The notes beneath the pieces are model-generated. The model saw nothing but the letters and a program-made list of their open reading frames with translations. It did not search any database and was not told the DNA's origin. This document shows, piece by piece, positions 19,799 through 27,766 of a stretch of 64,000 nucleotides of DNA (its first letter is position 1; the number at the start of each line of letters is the position of its first letter). The stretch is from Akkermansiaceae bacterium (GTDB taxonomy: Bacteria > Verrucomicrobiota > Verrucomicrobiia > Verrucomicrobiales > Akkermansiaceae). Made by a program: the position numbers and the translations under genes. The stretch is from positions 1 through 64,000 of the forward strand of contig CAIVKO010000114.1 of the NCBI GenBank assembly GCA_903906515.1, written 5' to 3'.

Positions 19799-19803
19799 CA
19801 TTC

Positions 19804-19853
19804 GTCAAATCCACATGCGCATCCCCATGGGCACCTTGCGCATTGTGGACTTG
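19804..19853. terminator. Long hairpin between convergent genes
   Basis: TCAAATCCACATGCGC and GCGCATTGTGGACTTGA form a long imperfect stem between the sulfatase stop (plus) and the small basic gene stop (minus). There is no strong T run, so termination on both strands is only suggested by position. Confidence 0.4.
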
Positions 19854-19884
19854 ATCCGGCAGTAATCCGATGAAGTCAGTGAGA

Positions 19885-20007
19885 CTACTTCTTGGGAGCA
19901 GCCTGTTTGGCAGCCTGTGATTGCTGCTTCGCTTGTGAGGCGCTGCTGGTTTTTGCCTGTTTCTGCGAGGACTTCTTTTGATTTGCTTTAGGGGATTTGT
20001 CGCCCAT
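19885..20007 (-). CDS. Small basic Lys/Gln/Ala-rich protein (MGDKSPK family)
   Basis: This is a 40-residue protein starting MGDKSPKANQKKSSQKQAK and ending KQAAPKK, with no hydrophobic segment. Very similar short proteins beginning MGDKSPKS-N/K-QK occur in many Proteobacteria and Verrucomicrobia as uncharacterised conserved small proteins; this is from recall. The start ATG at 20007 is chosen because the conserved MGDKSPK motif begins there; the longer upstream frame is not protein-like. High positive charge suggests nucleic-acid binding, but that is inference. It is monocistronic and convergent with the sulfatase. Confidence 0.75.
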   Translation of the reverse strand: MGDKSPKANQKKSSQKQAKTSSASQAKQQSQAAKQAAPKK

Positions 20008-20214
20008 GATTTTGGTAGGTTGGTAGTGAAATGCGTGGCCAAGACGGATTGCCTTTCCACCCAGCGTTCTAAACATCACTGATTCCTCAGTAATGTCAAG
20101 AACGCTCCTTGAACACCCATGACGGACTTCTTCGTCCTGAAACAACTTTTTTGTCCAGCGTGCCTAATTTCAGGAAAATTTGCGGTGCGGGAAAGCCATG
20201 TTACACTGGCGGTC

Positions 20215-20592
20215 ATGAGACCCCTCATCATCATCATTCTTGTAGTGGTAATCGTGATCGCTCTGCTCCTGCTTAAGAGAGCCGGGCAGACACCAGACGC
20301 GGAGGCGCAGGAGCAACTGAAACAAGGAGCGCTGGTCATTGATGTCCGGAGTCCGGATGAGTTCGCGTCCGACCACCTGAGAACCGCCATCAACATTCCG
20401 TTGGACGAGATCGAAACCGCCCTGCCAATTCAGGTGAAAGACAAGAACCAAGTGTTGTTGCTACATTGCCAGAGCGGTGTGCGCAGCGCCATCGCGGCGC
20501 ACAAAATACAGGGCATGGGCTACACACACGCCTCCAATCTCGGGTCGCTCTCGCGGGCAAAAAAGATCGTGAGCGATGCCGGCCTGCAATGA
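20215..20592 (+). CDS. Membrane-anchored rhodanese domain protein
   Basis: The start is ATG 20215 (MRPLIIIILVVVIVIALLLL), giving an N-terminal membrane anchor followed by a single rhodanese domain: GALVIDVRSPDEFASDHLRT, INIPLDEIE and the active-site loop LLLHCQSGVRSAIAA with the catalytic Cys. At 125 residues it is like PspE-type single-domain rhodaneses. It would transfer sulfane sulfur to thiophilic acceptors, probably on the periplasmic face; the acceptor is unknown. The stop codon is only 4 bp from the first rnpB-tailed repeat unit, which runs in the opposite sense. Confidence 0.88.
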   Translation: MRPLIIIILVVVIVIALLLLKRAGQTPDAEAQEQLKQGALVIDVRSPDEFASDHLRTAINIPLDEIETALPIQVKDKNQVLLLHCQSGVRSAIAAHKIQGMGYTHASNLGSLSRAKKIVSDAGLQ

Positions 20593-20596
20593 AGTA

Positions 20597-20718
20597 AGAA
20601 GGTGCCGCTCCCCTGTAAGCCGGATTGATCTCGCTCCGCTCGATCCACGCCAAATGCAGCCTCCTCCTCCGGAGGCCGGTTGAAAAAATGCTCGCGAACG
20701 CTCGCCCTGCGTTCTGTC
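20597..20718 (-). repeat. rnpB-tailed repeat unit 1 (distal)
   Basis: Read on the minus strand, the unit starts GACAGAACGCAGGGCGAGCG, contains a GC-rich hairpin (CCGGCCTCC/GGAGGAGGAGGC), then GAGCGAGATCAATCC, and ends in an exact 23-bp copy (20604-20626) of the rnpB 3' end. It is about 93% identical to unit 2. It has no protein-coding character. Confidence 0.85.
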
Positions 20719-20725
20719 CATATGA

Positions 20726-20847
20726 AGAAGGTGCCGCTCCCCTGTAAGCCGGATTGATCTCGCTCCGCTCGCTCCACGCGAAATGCGGCCTCCTCCTCCG
20801 GAGGCCGGTTTGTAGAATGCTCGCTAGCGCTCGCCCTGCGTTCTGTC
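20726..20847 (-). repeat. rnpB-tailed repeat unit 2 (proximal)
   Basis: It has the same organisation as unit 1 and begins 8 bp beyond the T-rich end of the native rnpB (minus-strand sense). Its terminal 23 bp (20733-20755) are identical to the native rnpB 3' end at 20860-20882. The copies of the 23-mer are spaced 127 and 129 bp apart. Confidence 0.85.
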
Positions 20848-20854
20848 AGGAGAA

Positions 20855-21255
20855 AAGGGGCCGCTCCCCTGTAAGCCGGATTCTGTCCGCTCCGGCATTC
20901 CGGAGCTGGACGGTCATTTCTCTCACCCCGCCGAGGCGGAGCGCCCCGCTTGCGCGGAGTGCGACTAATACCCGGAGATTTTTAGCGGACGGGCAGTCCT
21001 TCCCCTGTTCTGTCTTGCACCACGCGGGGTTTGCCGTGCCGCTCCGGTTACCCTCGGCGCGGTGGGCTCTTACCCCACCATTTCATCCTTACCTGTGCCC
21101 TTGCGGGCCATCGGCGGTATGTTTCCTGTTGCACTTTCCGTCCGGGTTCCTCGCGGTTCCCGTCCCCCATTTTCATGAGGCGCGTTGCCCTGTGGTGTCC
21201 GGACTTTCCTCAACCCCCGCTTGCGCGGAAATTGCGACCGTCCGGGGAGCGGCAA
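20855..21255 (-). ncRNA. rnpB: RNase P RNA, bacterial type A
   Basis: Catalytic RNA of RNase P, which removes tRNA 5' leaders. On the minus strand the P1 helix pairs GCCGCTCCCC (21253-21244) with GGGGAGCGGC (20869-20860). The conserved 5' P4 core GAGGAAAGTCCGGACACCAC lies near 21214-21195, and the conserved 3' core ACAGAATCCGGCTTA near 20889-20875. AAACCCCGCGTGGTGCAAG and the GGGTAAGAGCCCACC region also fit the type A specificity domain. The length of about 400 nt is typical. The exact ends are approximate. A T-rich stretch (CCCCTTTTCTCC) after P1 may be its processing or termination region. The 3' end is followed by two repeat units that carry copies of it. Confidence 0.93.
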
Positions 21256-21301
21256 AGGGAAGATGCTCTCTCCGGCGGATGATTCCAAGGAAAAGATTTC
21301 A

Positions 21302-21453
21302 GCGAAACGCAAAGATGCGGAGATCGCAGAGAAAAGCGCTGAGTTCATGGGAATCTGGAATTGGAACTGCATGAAAATCATTACATATTCGATGACAGGG
21401 ACTCCAATTTTTCTCCGCGAAATCCTCCGCGATCTCCGCATCTCTGCGTTTCG
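21302..21453. repeat. Palindromic intergenic element (MITE/REP-like)
   Basis: CGAAACGCAAAGATGCGGAG (from 21302) and the inverse copy ending near 21453 (CTCCGCATCTCTGCGTTTCG) form arms of about 30 bp with only a few mismatches, around a 70-90 bp centre. It lies upstream of the MFS gene and downstream of nothing coding. Sequences of this type (CGCAGAGATGCGGAG) are scattered in intergenic regions of many environmental bacteria. The element is non-coding and seems unrelated to the GGACCG family here. Confidence 0.7.
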
Positions 21454-21573
21454 ATCCTGTCATTCAAAGGAAATTTGACGCGTCGGCCCGGAGTGTGGGA
21501 GCAATTCACGCCTTGTCACAGGCGGGGGATTATCATGGGATGCGGGCACGCCTTTCAAAAACCACCTGTTACC

Positions 21574-22908
21574 ATGCCCACAACCCGCTCTTCGATCACG
21601 ACCCGCCTTTCGTTGATGATGTTTTTGCAGTTTTTCATCTGGGGGTCCTGGTTTGCGACCTTGTATTTGGTTTTGGGCGGCAACGGCCTCTCCGGAATCA
21701 TCGGCCGTTCATACGGCTGCGCACCGATCGCGGCGATGATTGCGCCATTGTTTCTCGGCTTGGTGGCAGACCGATTCTTTTCCTCCGAGCGGGTGATGGG
21801 CGCGCTGATGCTGCTGGGAGGCGCGCTAATGCTGCTGGTTCCGGGCGCCATCGCGGCTGGGCAGGGTGACAAGGTCGTTTGGTTGTTCACCGGCCACATG
21901 CTCTGCTACATGCCGACACTCGGCCTTGGAAACACCATCGCGTTCTCACATCTGCCAGCCAACGATTTCCCCCGCGTGCGGGTGTGGGGCACCATCGGAT
22001 GGATTGTGGCCGGACTGGTCGCGGGATTCCTCGGTTGGTCGGGCAGCACGAATCTCTTCTGGATGGCGGGAATCTGTTCGCTGCTGCTCGGGGCGTATTG
22101 TTTCACCCTACCGCACACCCCGCCTCCCGCCGCAGGCAAGCCACTCGAAATCCGTTCCGTCCTGATGTTGGATGCCTTCCAATTGCTGGCCAAACCAGCC
22201 TATCTGGTCTTCATCATCTGTTCGACACTCATCTGCATTCCACTCGCCTATTATTTCGCCAACACCTCCGGCTTCCTCGGTAACATGGGCTTCGAGCAAG
22301 CGGCTTCCGCGATGACGGTCGGTCAGATGTCGGAAATCGTCTTCATGCTGCTGGTGCCGTTCTTCTTCCGCCGGCTCGGAGTGAAGTGGATGATCCTGAT
22401 CGCCATGCTGGCCTGGGTGCTGCGCTATCTGCTGTTTTCCTTTGGCGCCCAGGACCAGGTGGTGTGGATGTTGTTCCTCGGCATCGCCCTGCACGGCATC
22501 TGTTATGACTTCTTCTTTGTCACCGGGTTCATGTACACCGACCGCAAGGCCCCTAACGAAATCCGCGGACAGGCCCAGAGCATGCTGGTGTTCTTCACCC
22601 AGGGAGTCGGCATGTTCACCGGCTTCATGGTGGCCGATAAACTGCTGGTACCGATGAAAAGCAGCGCGGATGCATTGGGCGCGGCGATCGGTGCCGCCCG
22701 CAGCGTGGAGACCCTTTCCTTCTCCCAACAACTCGCAAAAATGTTCTCGGTCAAACTTCCGCAAGGACTGGACTCCAAACTGCTAGAGTCTACTGCGAGC
22801 CTCTGGAAGGCGTATTGGCTGACGCCCGCCTGCATGGCCGGAGTGATCGCCGTTATCTTCTTCCTCGCCTTCCGCGACCACAGCGCGGACCAACCGGGCA
22901 ATGAGTGA
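21574..22908 (+). CDS. Nucleoside-permease-like MFS transporter
   Basis: The start is at ATG 21574 (MPTTRSSITTRLSLMMFLQF), the usual beginning of the NupG-like nucleoside:proton symporter family; 21535 is an alternative start. The 444-residue protein has about 12 membrane segments. Family-like landmarks are FIWGSWFATLYLVLG, IGRSYGCAPIAAMIAPLFLG, VADRFFSSERVMGALMLLG and the HGICYDFFFVTGFMYTDRKA loop in the C-half. It would import nucleosides or related small molecules through the inner membrane; the substrate is not determined by the sequence. It overlaps the next gene by 8 bp, so the two are probably co-translated. Confidence 0.82.
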   Translation: MPTTRSSITTRLSLMMFLQFFIWGSWFATLYLVLGGNGLSGIIGRSYGCAPIAAMIAPLFLGLVADRFFSSERVMGALMLLGGALMLLVPGAIAAGQGDKVVWLFTGHMLCYMPTLGLGNTIAFSHLPANDFPRVRVWGTIGWIVAGLVAGFLGWSGSTNLFWMAGICSLLLGAYCFTLPHTPPPAAGKPLEIRSVLMLDAFQLLAKPAYLVFIICSTLICIPLAYYFANTSGFLGNMGFEQAASAMTVGQMSEIVFMLLVPFFFRRLGVKWMILIAMLAWVLRYLLFSFGAQDQVVWMLFLGIALHGICYDFFFVTGFMYTDRKAPNEIRGQAQSMLVFFTQGVGMFTGFMVADKLLVPMKSSADALGAAIGAARSVETLSFSQQLAKMFSVKLPQGLDSKLLESTASLWKAYWLTPACMAGVIAVIFFLAFRDHSADQPGNE

Positions 22909-25651
22909 ATTAGATACAAAGCACGGCATGAAGCGCTACCCACATCCCATGAAGTCTGATAAGCCCGCGGTTATGCCTCAAATGGAAAGCATCATTCCAG
23001 GCAGCCACGAAGAGATCAGGCAGAAATGGAAGGGCAAACAGGGCATCACCCTGCATGCGATGATTTTCCTCTCCGGGTTTGCCTGCCTCGTTTACCAGAT
23101 CCTCTGGATGCGGCAGCTCGGGATTGTTTTTGGCAACACCTCGCATGCTGCGGCGCTCACCCTGGCGGTGTTTTTCGCGGGCCTAGCCATCGGCAGCTGG
23201 TTTTGGGGAAGGCGTTGTCAGCATTTATCCAATCCACTGCGTGCCTATGGCTGGTTGGAACTTGGAATCGCCACGGCCGGTGCCGCGATCCTGGCTGCTC
23301 CGGGGCTTTGCCAATCCCTCTATCCCATGCTTTACGGGCAGGATGGCACCGGTTTCGCCCTCATGGCATTCAAGCTCCTATGGACGCTCATCATGGTTTT
23401 TCCGGCGGCTTTCCTGATGGGTGGAACCATTCCCGTGCTGGGACAGCACCTGATCGGGCTTCAAAAGGAATTCGGTGCCACAACCGCGAGAATCTATGCG
23501 GTGAATACGATCGGCGCGGCATGCGGAGCCTTCGCAACGGCATTCGTGCTGATGTGGCGTCTGGGCTTTCAACTGACTTGTCTGGTGGCTGTCGGCATCT
23601 CCGTTGCGGCGGCCGCTCTGGCGTTCCTGCTCTCACGACATGCCATCGCCTGCGATCCTGACCTTGCAAAGGGTATCGCCAGCGAACCACCACAAGAAAG
23701 CAAGAAGCCCTCCTCCAAGAAACGCAACAAGTCCGCCGTCCCACCGCCCGCGCCCAACTTGTCCCACAGGCAGATCGCCTGCCTCGCCTTCGTTTCGGGT
23801 TTCAACATCCTCGCTCTGGAAGTGCTCTGGACGCGCATGTTCGCCCAAGTGCATGAGAACTCGGTTTACAGTTTCTCAACGGTTCTGATCATCGTGTTGG
23901 TTTGCCTCGCCCTGGGGGCCACACTCGCCTCCCGCCTGGCAGGCAGGTCATCCTCCGCGCCGCAGACGCTGGTCATTCTAACCGCCATGGGCGGCGCAAC
24001 TCTCAGCGTTTCGCCATTCGTCTTCATGTCGATCACCGGCAACCTCCGCATGTTGCCAACCGATGGCTCGTTCGCAGCCTACGTCGCCAGCCTCTTCACC
24101 ACGGGATTCGCCGCCATCGGAATCCCCTGCTTTCTGCTAGGCTCGGTCTTCCCATTTCTCATGAAAGGCGAAGAGCAATTCGCCAAACATCCGGGAAAAA
24201 GCATCGGCATGCTCGCTTCGGTCAATACACTCGGAGCGATCCTCGGGTCCTTGGCATGCGGGTTTCTCCTGCTTCATTGGCTCGGATTGTGGCGCTCGAT
24301 GCAACTGGTTTCTGCAAGTTATCTGGTCGTGGCCATACTGGTACCCGCCGCCAAAAACAACATCACCCGTGGAGCCAAGATTGGGGCGCTGGCCATGCTT
24401 GTGCTGGTTTTCACCGGACTGAACCCAACCCGGTTGCCAGCGACATGGACCAAGGACGCGAAGAGCGAAACTGAAACGGTCTTGGAAAAATGGGAAGCCA
24501 GCGATTGCTCGGTCACAGTGGTCAAAAACACCGATGACGACCTCTTGATCAAAATCAACTCGAGCTACACCCTTGGATCGACCGAGTCCTATGGTCCACA
24601 AATCTATCAAGCGCGCATTCCATTACTCGTCTATCCAGAAACCGACAGCGTGTTCTTTTTGGGCATGGGTACCGGCATCACGGCCGGTGAAGCACTCAAT
24701 AGCGATGACTTCAAAAACGTGAAAAACGTGGTGACCTGCGAATTATCACCCAGCGTGGTCGCGGCATCCAAAAAGTATTTCTCCGGCGGAAAAGACGGAC
24801 CCGACCTCACCAACGGACTTTACCGAGATCCGCGCTCCCGGGTTCTGATCGAAGACGGCCGCAACCACCTGATGGCCACCCGTGACAGCTACGCGATGAT
24901 CAACGCCGACCTATTCCTCCCATATCGCAGTGGTGCCGGAAGCCTCTACAGCCTGGAACATTTCCAGCAGGTCAAAAAACGCCTGAAACCCGGTGGGGTT
25001 TTCGTCCAATGGCTGCCACTCTATCAAGTTACCGAAAATGAATTCGGAATCATCAGCCACACCATGCTCACCGTTTTTCCGCAGGTGAGCCTGTGGCGTG
25101 GCAACTTCCAGCCCGGTGGCGAAATGGTGGCTTTGATCGGCCACCAGGACAACAGCCCGCTACCTGCTTGCTCACTTGATGCGGAAGAAGATAAGAAAAT
25201 GGCCGTGGCCGGCGCGACCTATCAGGACATACTTCAACTCAATATACCGATCAACCCGCAAACCATCCTGTTTTTTTACTGTGGAAACCTGACACTCGCA
25301 GGCGACCTATTCGCAAAATATCCACTCAACACCGACGACAAACCGATCATCGAATTCGGCACTCCACGCTCACTCCACAAAACCAAGGACGAGGGCAAAC
25401 CCCATTTCGTTGAAACCAGGTTTGCTGACATGGTGGATAAAATCCAAAGCCGCACTCCGCCCGCATCCGACCCACTGCTGGCCTCCCGCAGTCCGTCAAA
25501 CCGCGGACTGCCACTCGCAGGGGCCGCATTCCACCGCGCAAACATCGCCATCGCAAAAGAAGATGAGGTGCAATGGAAACAACAGTGGCAAAATTTTCTC
25601 AATCATTGGCTCAAGCCGGCTGCGATCGGTTCAGGTGTTCCACGGGAATGA
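22901..25651 (+). CDS. Fused membrane/spermidine-synthase-like protein
   Basis: The 916-residue protein has an MFS-like multi-pass membrane part (about residues 50-500, with FLSGFACLVYQILWMRQLGI, the usual opening of these fusions). A cytoplasmic linker (SSKKRNKS) splits the membrane part. A class I SAM-binding domain like SpeE follows: FFLGMGTGITAGEALNS, VVTCELSPSVVAASKKYFS, DGRNHLMATRDSYAMINADL and RLKPGGVFVQWLPLY. The Asp of the catalytic DxE-type aminopropyltransferase site is not obvious, and the C-terminal tail is extra, so true spermidine synthesis is uncertain. Such fusions are common in the PVC group; the function is unknown. Start ATG 22901 overlaps the previous gene; internal ATGs at 22928 and 22949 are alternatives. 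Confidence 0.82.
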   Translation: MSELDTKHGMKRYPHPMKSDKPAVMPQMESIIPGSHEEIRQKWKGKQGITLHAMIFLSGFACLVYQILWMRQLGIVFGNTSHAAALTLAVFFAGLAIGSWFWGRRCQHLSNPLRAYGWLELGIATAGAAILAAPGLCQSLYPMLYGQDGTGFALMAFKLLWTLIMVFPAAFLMGGTIPVLGQHLIGLQKEFGATTARIYAVNTIGAACGAFATAFVLMWRLGFQLTCLVAVGISVAAAALAFLLSRHAIACDPDLAKGIASEPPQESKKPSSKKRNKSAVPPPAPNLSHRQIACLAFVSGFNILALEVLWTRMFAQVHENSVYSFSTVLIIVLVCLALGATLASRLAGRSSSAPQTLVILTAMGGATLSVSPFVFMSITGNLRMLPTDGSFAAYVASLFTTGFAAIGIPCFLLGSVFPFLMKGEEQFAKHPGKSIGMLASVNTLGAILGSLACGFLLLHWLGLWRSMQLVSASYLVVAILVPAAKNNITRGAKIGALAMLVLVFTGLNPTRLPATWTKDAKSETETVLEKWEASDCSVTVVKNTDDDLLIKINSSYTLGSTESYGPQIYQARIPLLVYPETDSVFFLGMGTGITAGEALNSDDFKNVKNVVTCELSPSVVAASKKYFSGGKDGPDLTNGLYRDPRSRVLIEDGRNHLMATRDSYAMINADLFLPYRSGAGSLYSLEHFQQVKKRLKPGGVFVQWLPLYQVTENEFGIISHTMLTVFPQVSLWRGNFQPGGEMVALIGHQDNSPLPACSLDAEEDKKMAVAGATYQDILQLNIPINPQTILFFYCGNLTLAGDLFAKYPLNTDDKPIIEFGTPRSLHKTKDEGKPHFVETRFADMVDKIQSRTPPASDPLLASRSPSNRGLPLAGAAFHRANIAIAKEDEVQWKQQWQNFLNHWLKPAAIGSGVPRE

Positions 25652-25660
25652 TGCGGATGG

Positions 25661-25823
25661 TAGGGACCGACCTCCAGGCGGTTTCGTTAGGCAGGGACAG
25701 ACCTCCGGACGGTCCGGCGAATGGATAGAGAATGCTGGCGATCATGGAAATGCTTGAAAATCGAAACATGGCTGTTCGTTCATCCCTTATTCTCGCGGAC
25801 CGCCCGGAGGTCGGATCCCTGCC
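25661..25823. repeat. GGACCG palindromic element, copy C, with an adjacent half copy
   Basis: A half element (TAGGGACCGACCTCCAGGCG, 25661-25680) is followed by a complete one (25690-25823) with ends GGCAGGGACAGACCTCCGGA and the inverse GGACCGCCCGGAGGTCGGAT. It lies between convergent genes. The doubled left arm suggests recombination or two overlapping insertions. The middle shares the pattern ATGG-AGAGAA-GCTTGA-AATCGA with copy A. Confidence 0.85.
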
Positions 25824-25846
25824 TTCGTCAATATTCAGAATGACTC

Positions 25847-27205
25847 TCAGGTGAGTTTCGGTTCCCATCCGGCGCGATAGACCCGTTTGAGCATGGCTTT
25901 CACCTCGGGCATGCCGCGGGCCTCCATTTCCTTCATATTCCAATCGATTTTCTTGCCTAAGCGGACGGAGAGGTTTCCTGCGAGCACCATCTCGGTGAGC
26001 GGGCCTGAGTGATCGACGAAATTGGAAATCGGTTTCGGTCCCTCGCCACGGACGGCGCGGCAGAGTTCCTGAGTCGGCCCGCCGACGACTCGCGGATAGA
26101 CTTTTTCCACCTTGTCGGGTGTGACGCGCACGCCTTTGCGATAAAGCACCGGTGTGACGCCGCAATAGGCGTCGTTCACGAAGATCGTACCCTCGGTGCC
26201 CACGAACACCTGTCCGAATTCCTTGTTGAGTTGGAGATCGTCCGGAATTCCTGGCGGGCGGACGAAATCAGGGTCTTTGTTTGGCTCGTTGACGCCGTCC
26301 TGCCAGACCACTTTGACCGCCTTGCGTTTGCCCTTGGCAGGAAACTGATAGATGATAGTGGCTCGCTTGGGTGCGATGTTTTCATCGAACTCAGAAACCT
26401 TGCTGGACTCGACCACAAAGTCGCCCTTCAGATCGAGCGCCCAGAACGCGGAGTTCATGCTGTGGCAACCGATGTCGCCGAGAGCGCCGCAGCCGTAATC
26501 CCAAAACCCGCGCCACTTGAAGGGGTGGATCGCGGAGTTGTAGGGGCGATCGGTCGCGCAGGTACCCTGCCAGACATCCCAATTGATACCTTCCGGCACG
26601 GGTTGGGCGGGGAAATCGAGTCCTTTGCCCTGCGGCCAGATCGGGCGGTTGGTCCAGTAATAGACTTCGGTGACATCGCCGATCATGCCGGATTCGATCC
26701 ATTCGCGCAGGATGCGGGTGCCTTCCATGGTCGCTCCTTGGTTGCCCATGACGGTGAGCACGTTCTTTTCCTTGGCGTAATTGGCCAGCGCGCGGGCTTC
26801 CCAGAGAGTGTTGCAGAGGGGTTTCTGCACCATGACGGGCTTGCCATGCTTGATCGCCTCCACAGCGACCGGGAAGTGCATGTGGTCGGGAGTGGAGACG
26901 GTGACCACATCGATCTGATCGGCCACGGTGGCGAACATTTCGCGGTAGTCGGAAAAATACCGTGCATCCGGGAATTTCTTCATCATTGCCTCGGCGCGGC
27001 CTTTGTCGATGTCGCACATGAAGGCGATGCGGTTGCCTTTGGAGATTTCGGAGATGTCGCTCGCACCCTTGCCATTGCAACCGACTGCGGCGACGTTGAG
27101 TTGTTTGAGGGTCTTTTCCTTTCCTAACAAGATGTTGGGAGCGAATGCGGTGCCCGCGATTGCGGCGGCGGAACGGATGAAATGACGGCGGGATGTGGAG
27201 TGCAT
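25847..27205 (-). CDS. Tat-exported Gfo/Idh/MocA family oxidoreductase
   Basis: This 452-residue protein opens MHSTSRRHFIRSAAAIAGTA, a twin-arginine signal. An NAD(P)-binding Rossmann region follows (LNVAAVGCNGKGASDI, FMCDIDKGRAEAMM), then VSTPDHMHFPVAVEAIKHG and the catalytic-lysine motif VMVQKPLCN in place of EKP. The C-terminal substrate domain has GALGDIGCHSMNSAFWALDL. Such exported family members act on sugars or inositols in the periplasm, using tightly bound cofactor exported in the folded protein; the substrate here is unknown. It is convergent with the SpeE-like gene across palindromic element C, and probably monocistronic. Confidence 0.9.
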   Translation of the reverse strand: MHSTSRRHFIRSAAAIAGTAFAPNILLGKEKTLKQLNVAAVGCNGKGASDISEISKGNRIAFMCDIDKGRAEAMMKKFPDARYFSDYREMFATVADQIDVVTVSTPDHMHFPVAVEAIKHGKPVMVQKPLCNTLWEARALANYAKEKNVLTVMGNQGATMEGTRILREWIESGMIGDVTEVYYWTNRPIWPQGKGLDFPAQPVPEGINWDVWQGTCATDRPYNSAIHPFKWRGFWDYGCGALGDIGCHSMNSAFWALDLKGDFVVESSKVSEFDENIAPKRATIIYQFPAKGKRKAVKVVWQDGVNEPNKDPDFVRPPGIPDDLQLNKEFGQVFVGTEGTIFVNDAYCGVTPVLYRKGVRVTPDKVEKVYPRVVGGPTQELCRAVRGEGPKPISNFVDHSGPLTEMVLAGNLSVRLGKKIDWNMKEMEARGMPEVKAMLKRVYRAGWEPKLT

Positions 27206-27268
27206 GATGATGTTTTGGATGGGGTTTGGAATGGTGAGTTTAGCGGGTGATGGAGAGGATACGGAAGA

Positions 27269-27766
27269 TCAGCGTTTTTTCCGCAGGCGTTTGCCGGTCA
27301 GGCGTGAGGCGATCAGGTTCGGGCAGCGGCCGTTGTTGCGGAGTTGCTCGCAATTCGCCTCGATTTTAAGCGACTGCCGGACGGGTTTGAATCCGAGCCG
27401 CCGCGTCACGCAGTCATTGAGCAGATCGATGTGGGCGTCCTCGAACTCGACCACCCGCCCGCAATCGATGCAGACGAGGTGGTTGTGCGAAGGCTTGTCG
27501 AGAAAGTTGGGATCATAAGTCGTCTGATTGTCGCCCAGATCGATTTCGCGGAGCAGGTCGGCCTCCACCAGCAGGCTCAGCGTGCGGTAAACCGTGGCCC
27601 GTGAGATATGGGCATTGGTCTTGCGGACCCGGTCGAAAAGCTCCTCAGCGGTGAAATGCTCGTCTTTTGAAAACGCGGACTTGATGATGAATTCCCGCTG
27701 TTGGGTTCTGCGCAAGCCCTTGCGACGGACAAAATCATCGAGCCTTTCCTGAATTCCGGCAACCAT
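27269..27766 (-). CDS. Fur family metal-responsive transcriptional regulator
   Basis: The 165-residue protein has an N-terminal winged helix (LRRTQQREFIIKSAFSKDEH, ISRATVYRTLSLLVEADLLR) and the metal/dimerisation domain HNHLVCIDCGRVVEFEDAHI with a C-X2-C structural zinc site. The C-terminal pair of Cys (ANCEQLRNNGRC) is spaced more widely than a normal C-X2-C, and the tail is basic (KRLRKKR), about 20 residues longer than typical. It could be Fur, Zur or PerR; residues alone do not settle this. A Zn/Mn-type ABC operon at 43349-46329 is one possible target. It lies 63 bp upstream of the oxidoreductase in the same direction. Confidence 0.9.
   Translation of the reverse strand: MVAGIQERLDDFVRRKGLRRTQQREFIIKSAFSKDEHFTAEELFDRVRKTNAHISRATVYRTLSLLVEADLLREIDLGDNQTTYDPNFLDKPSHNHLVCIDCGRVVEFEDAHIDLLNDCVTRRLGFKPVRQSLKIEANCEQLRNNGRCPNLIASRLTGKRLRKKR

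Noticed and set aside
20754-21374. 206-codon plus-strand open frame
   Set aside because: It covers rnpB on the opposite strand; the sequence is explained by the structured RNA and its repeats.
25611-26165. 184-codon minus-strand open frame over palindromic element C
   Set aside because: It is out of frame with the oxidoreductase and reads through the repeat; no domain or start supports it.
26009-27127. Long plus-strand open frame (372 codons) antisense to the Gfo/Idh/MocA gene
   Set aside because: It mirrors the codon pattern of the real gene on the other strand, has no recognisable domain and no promoter context.
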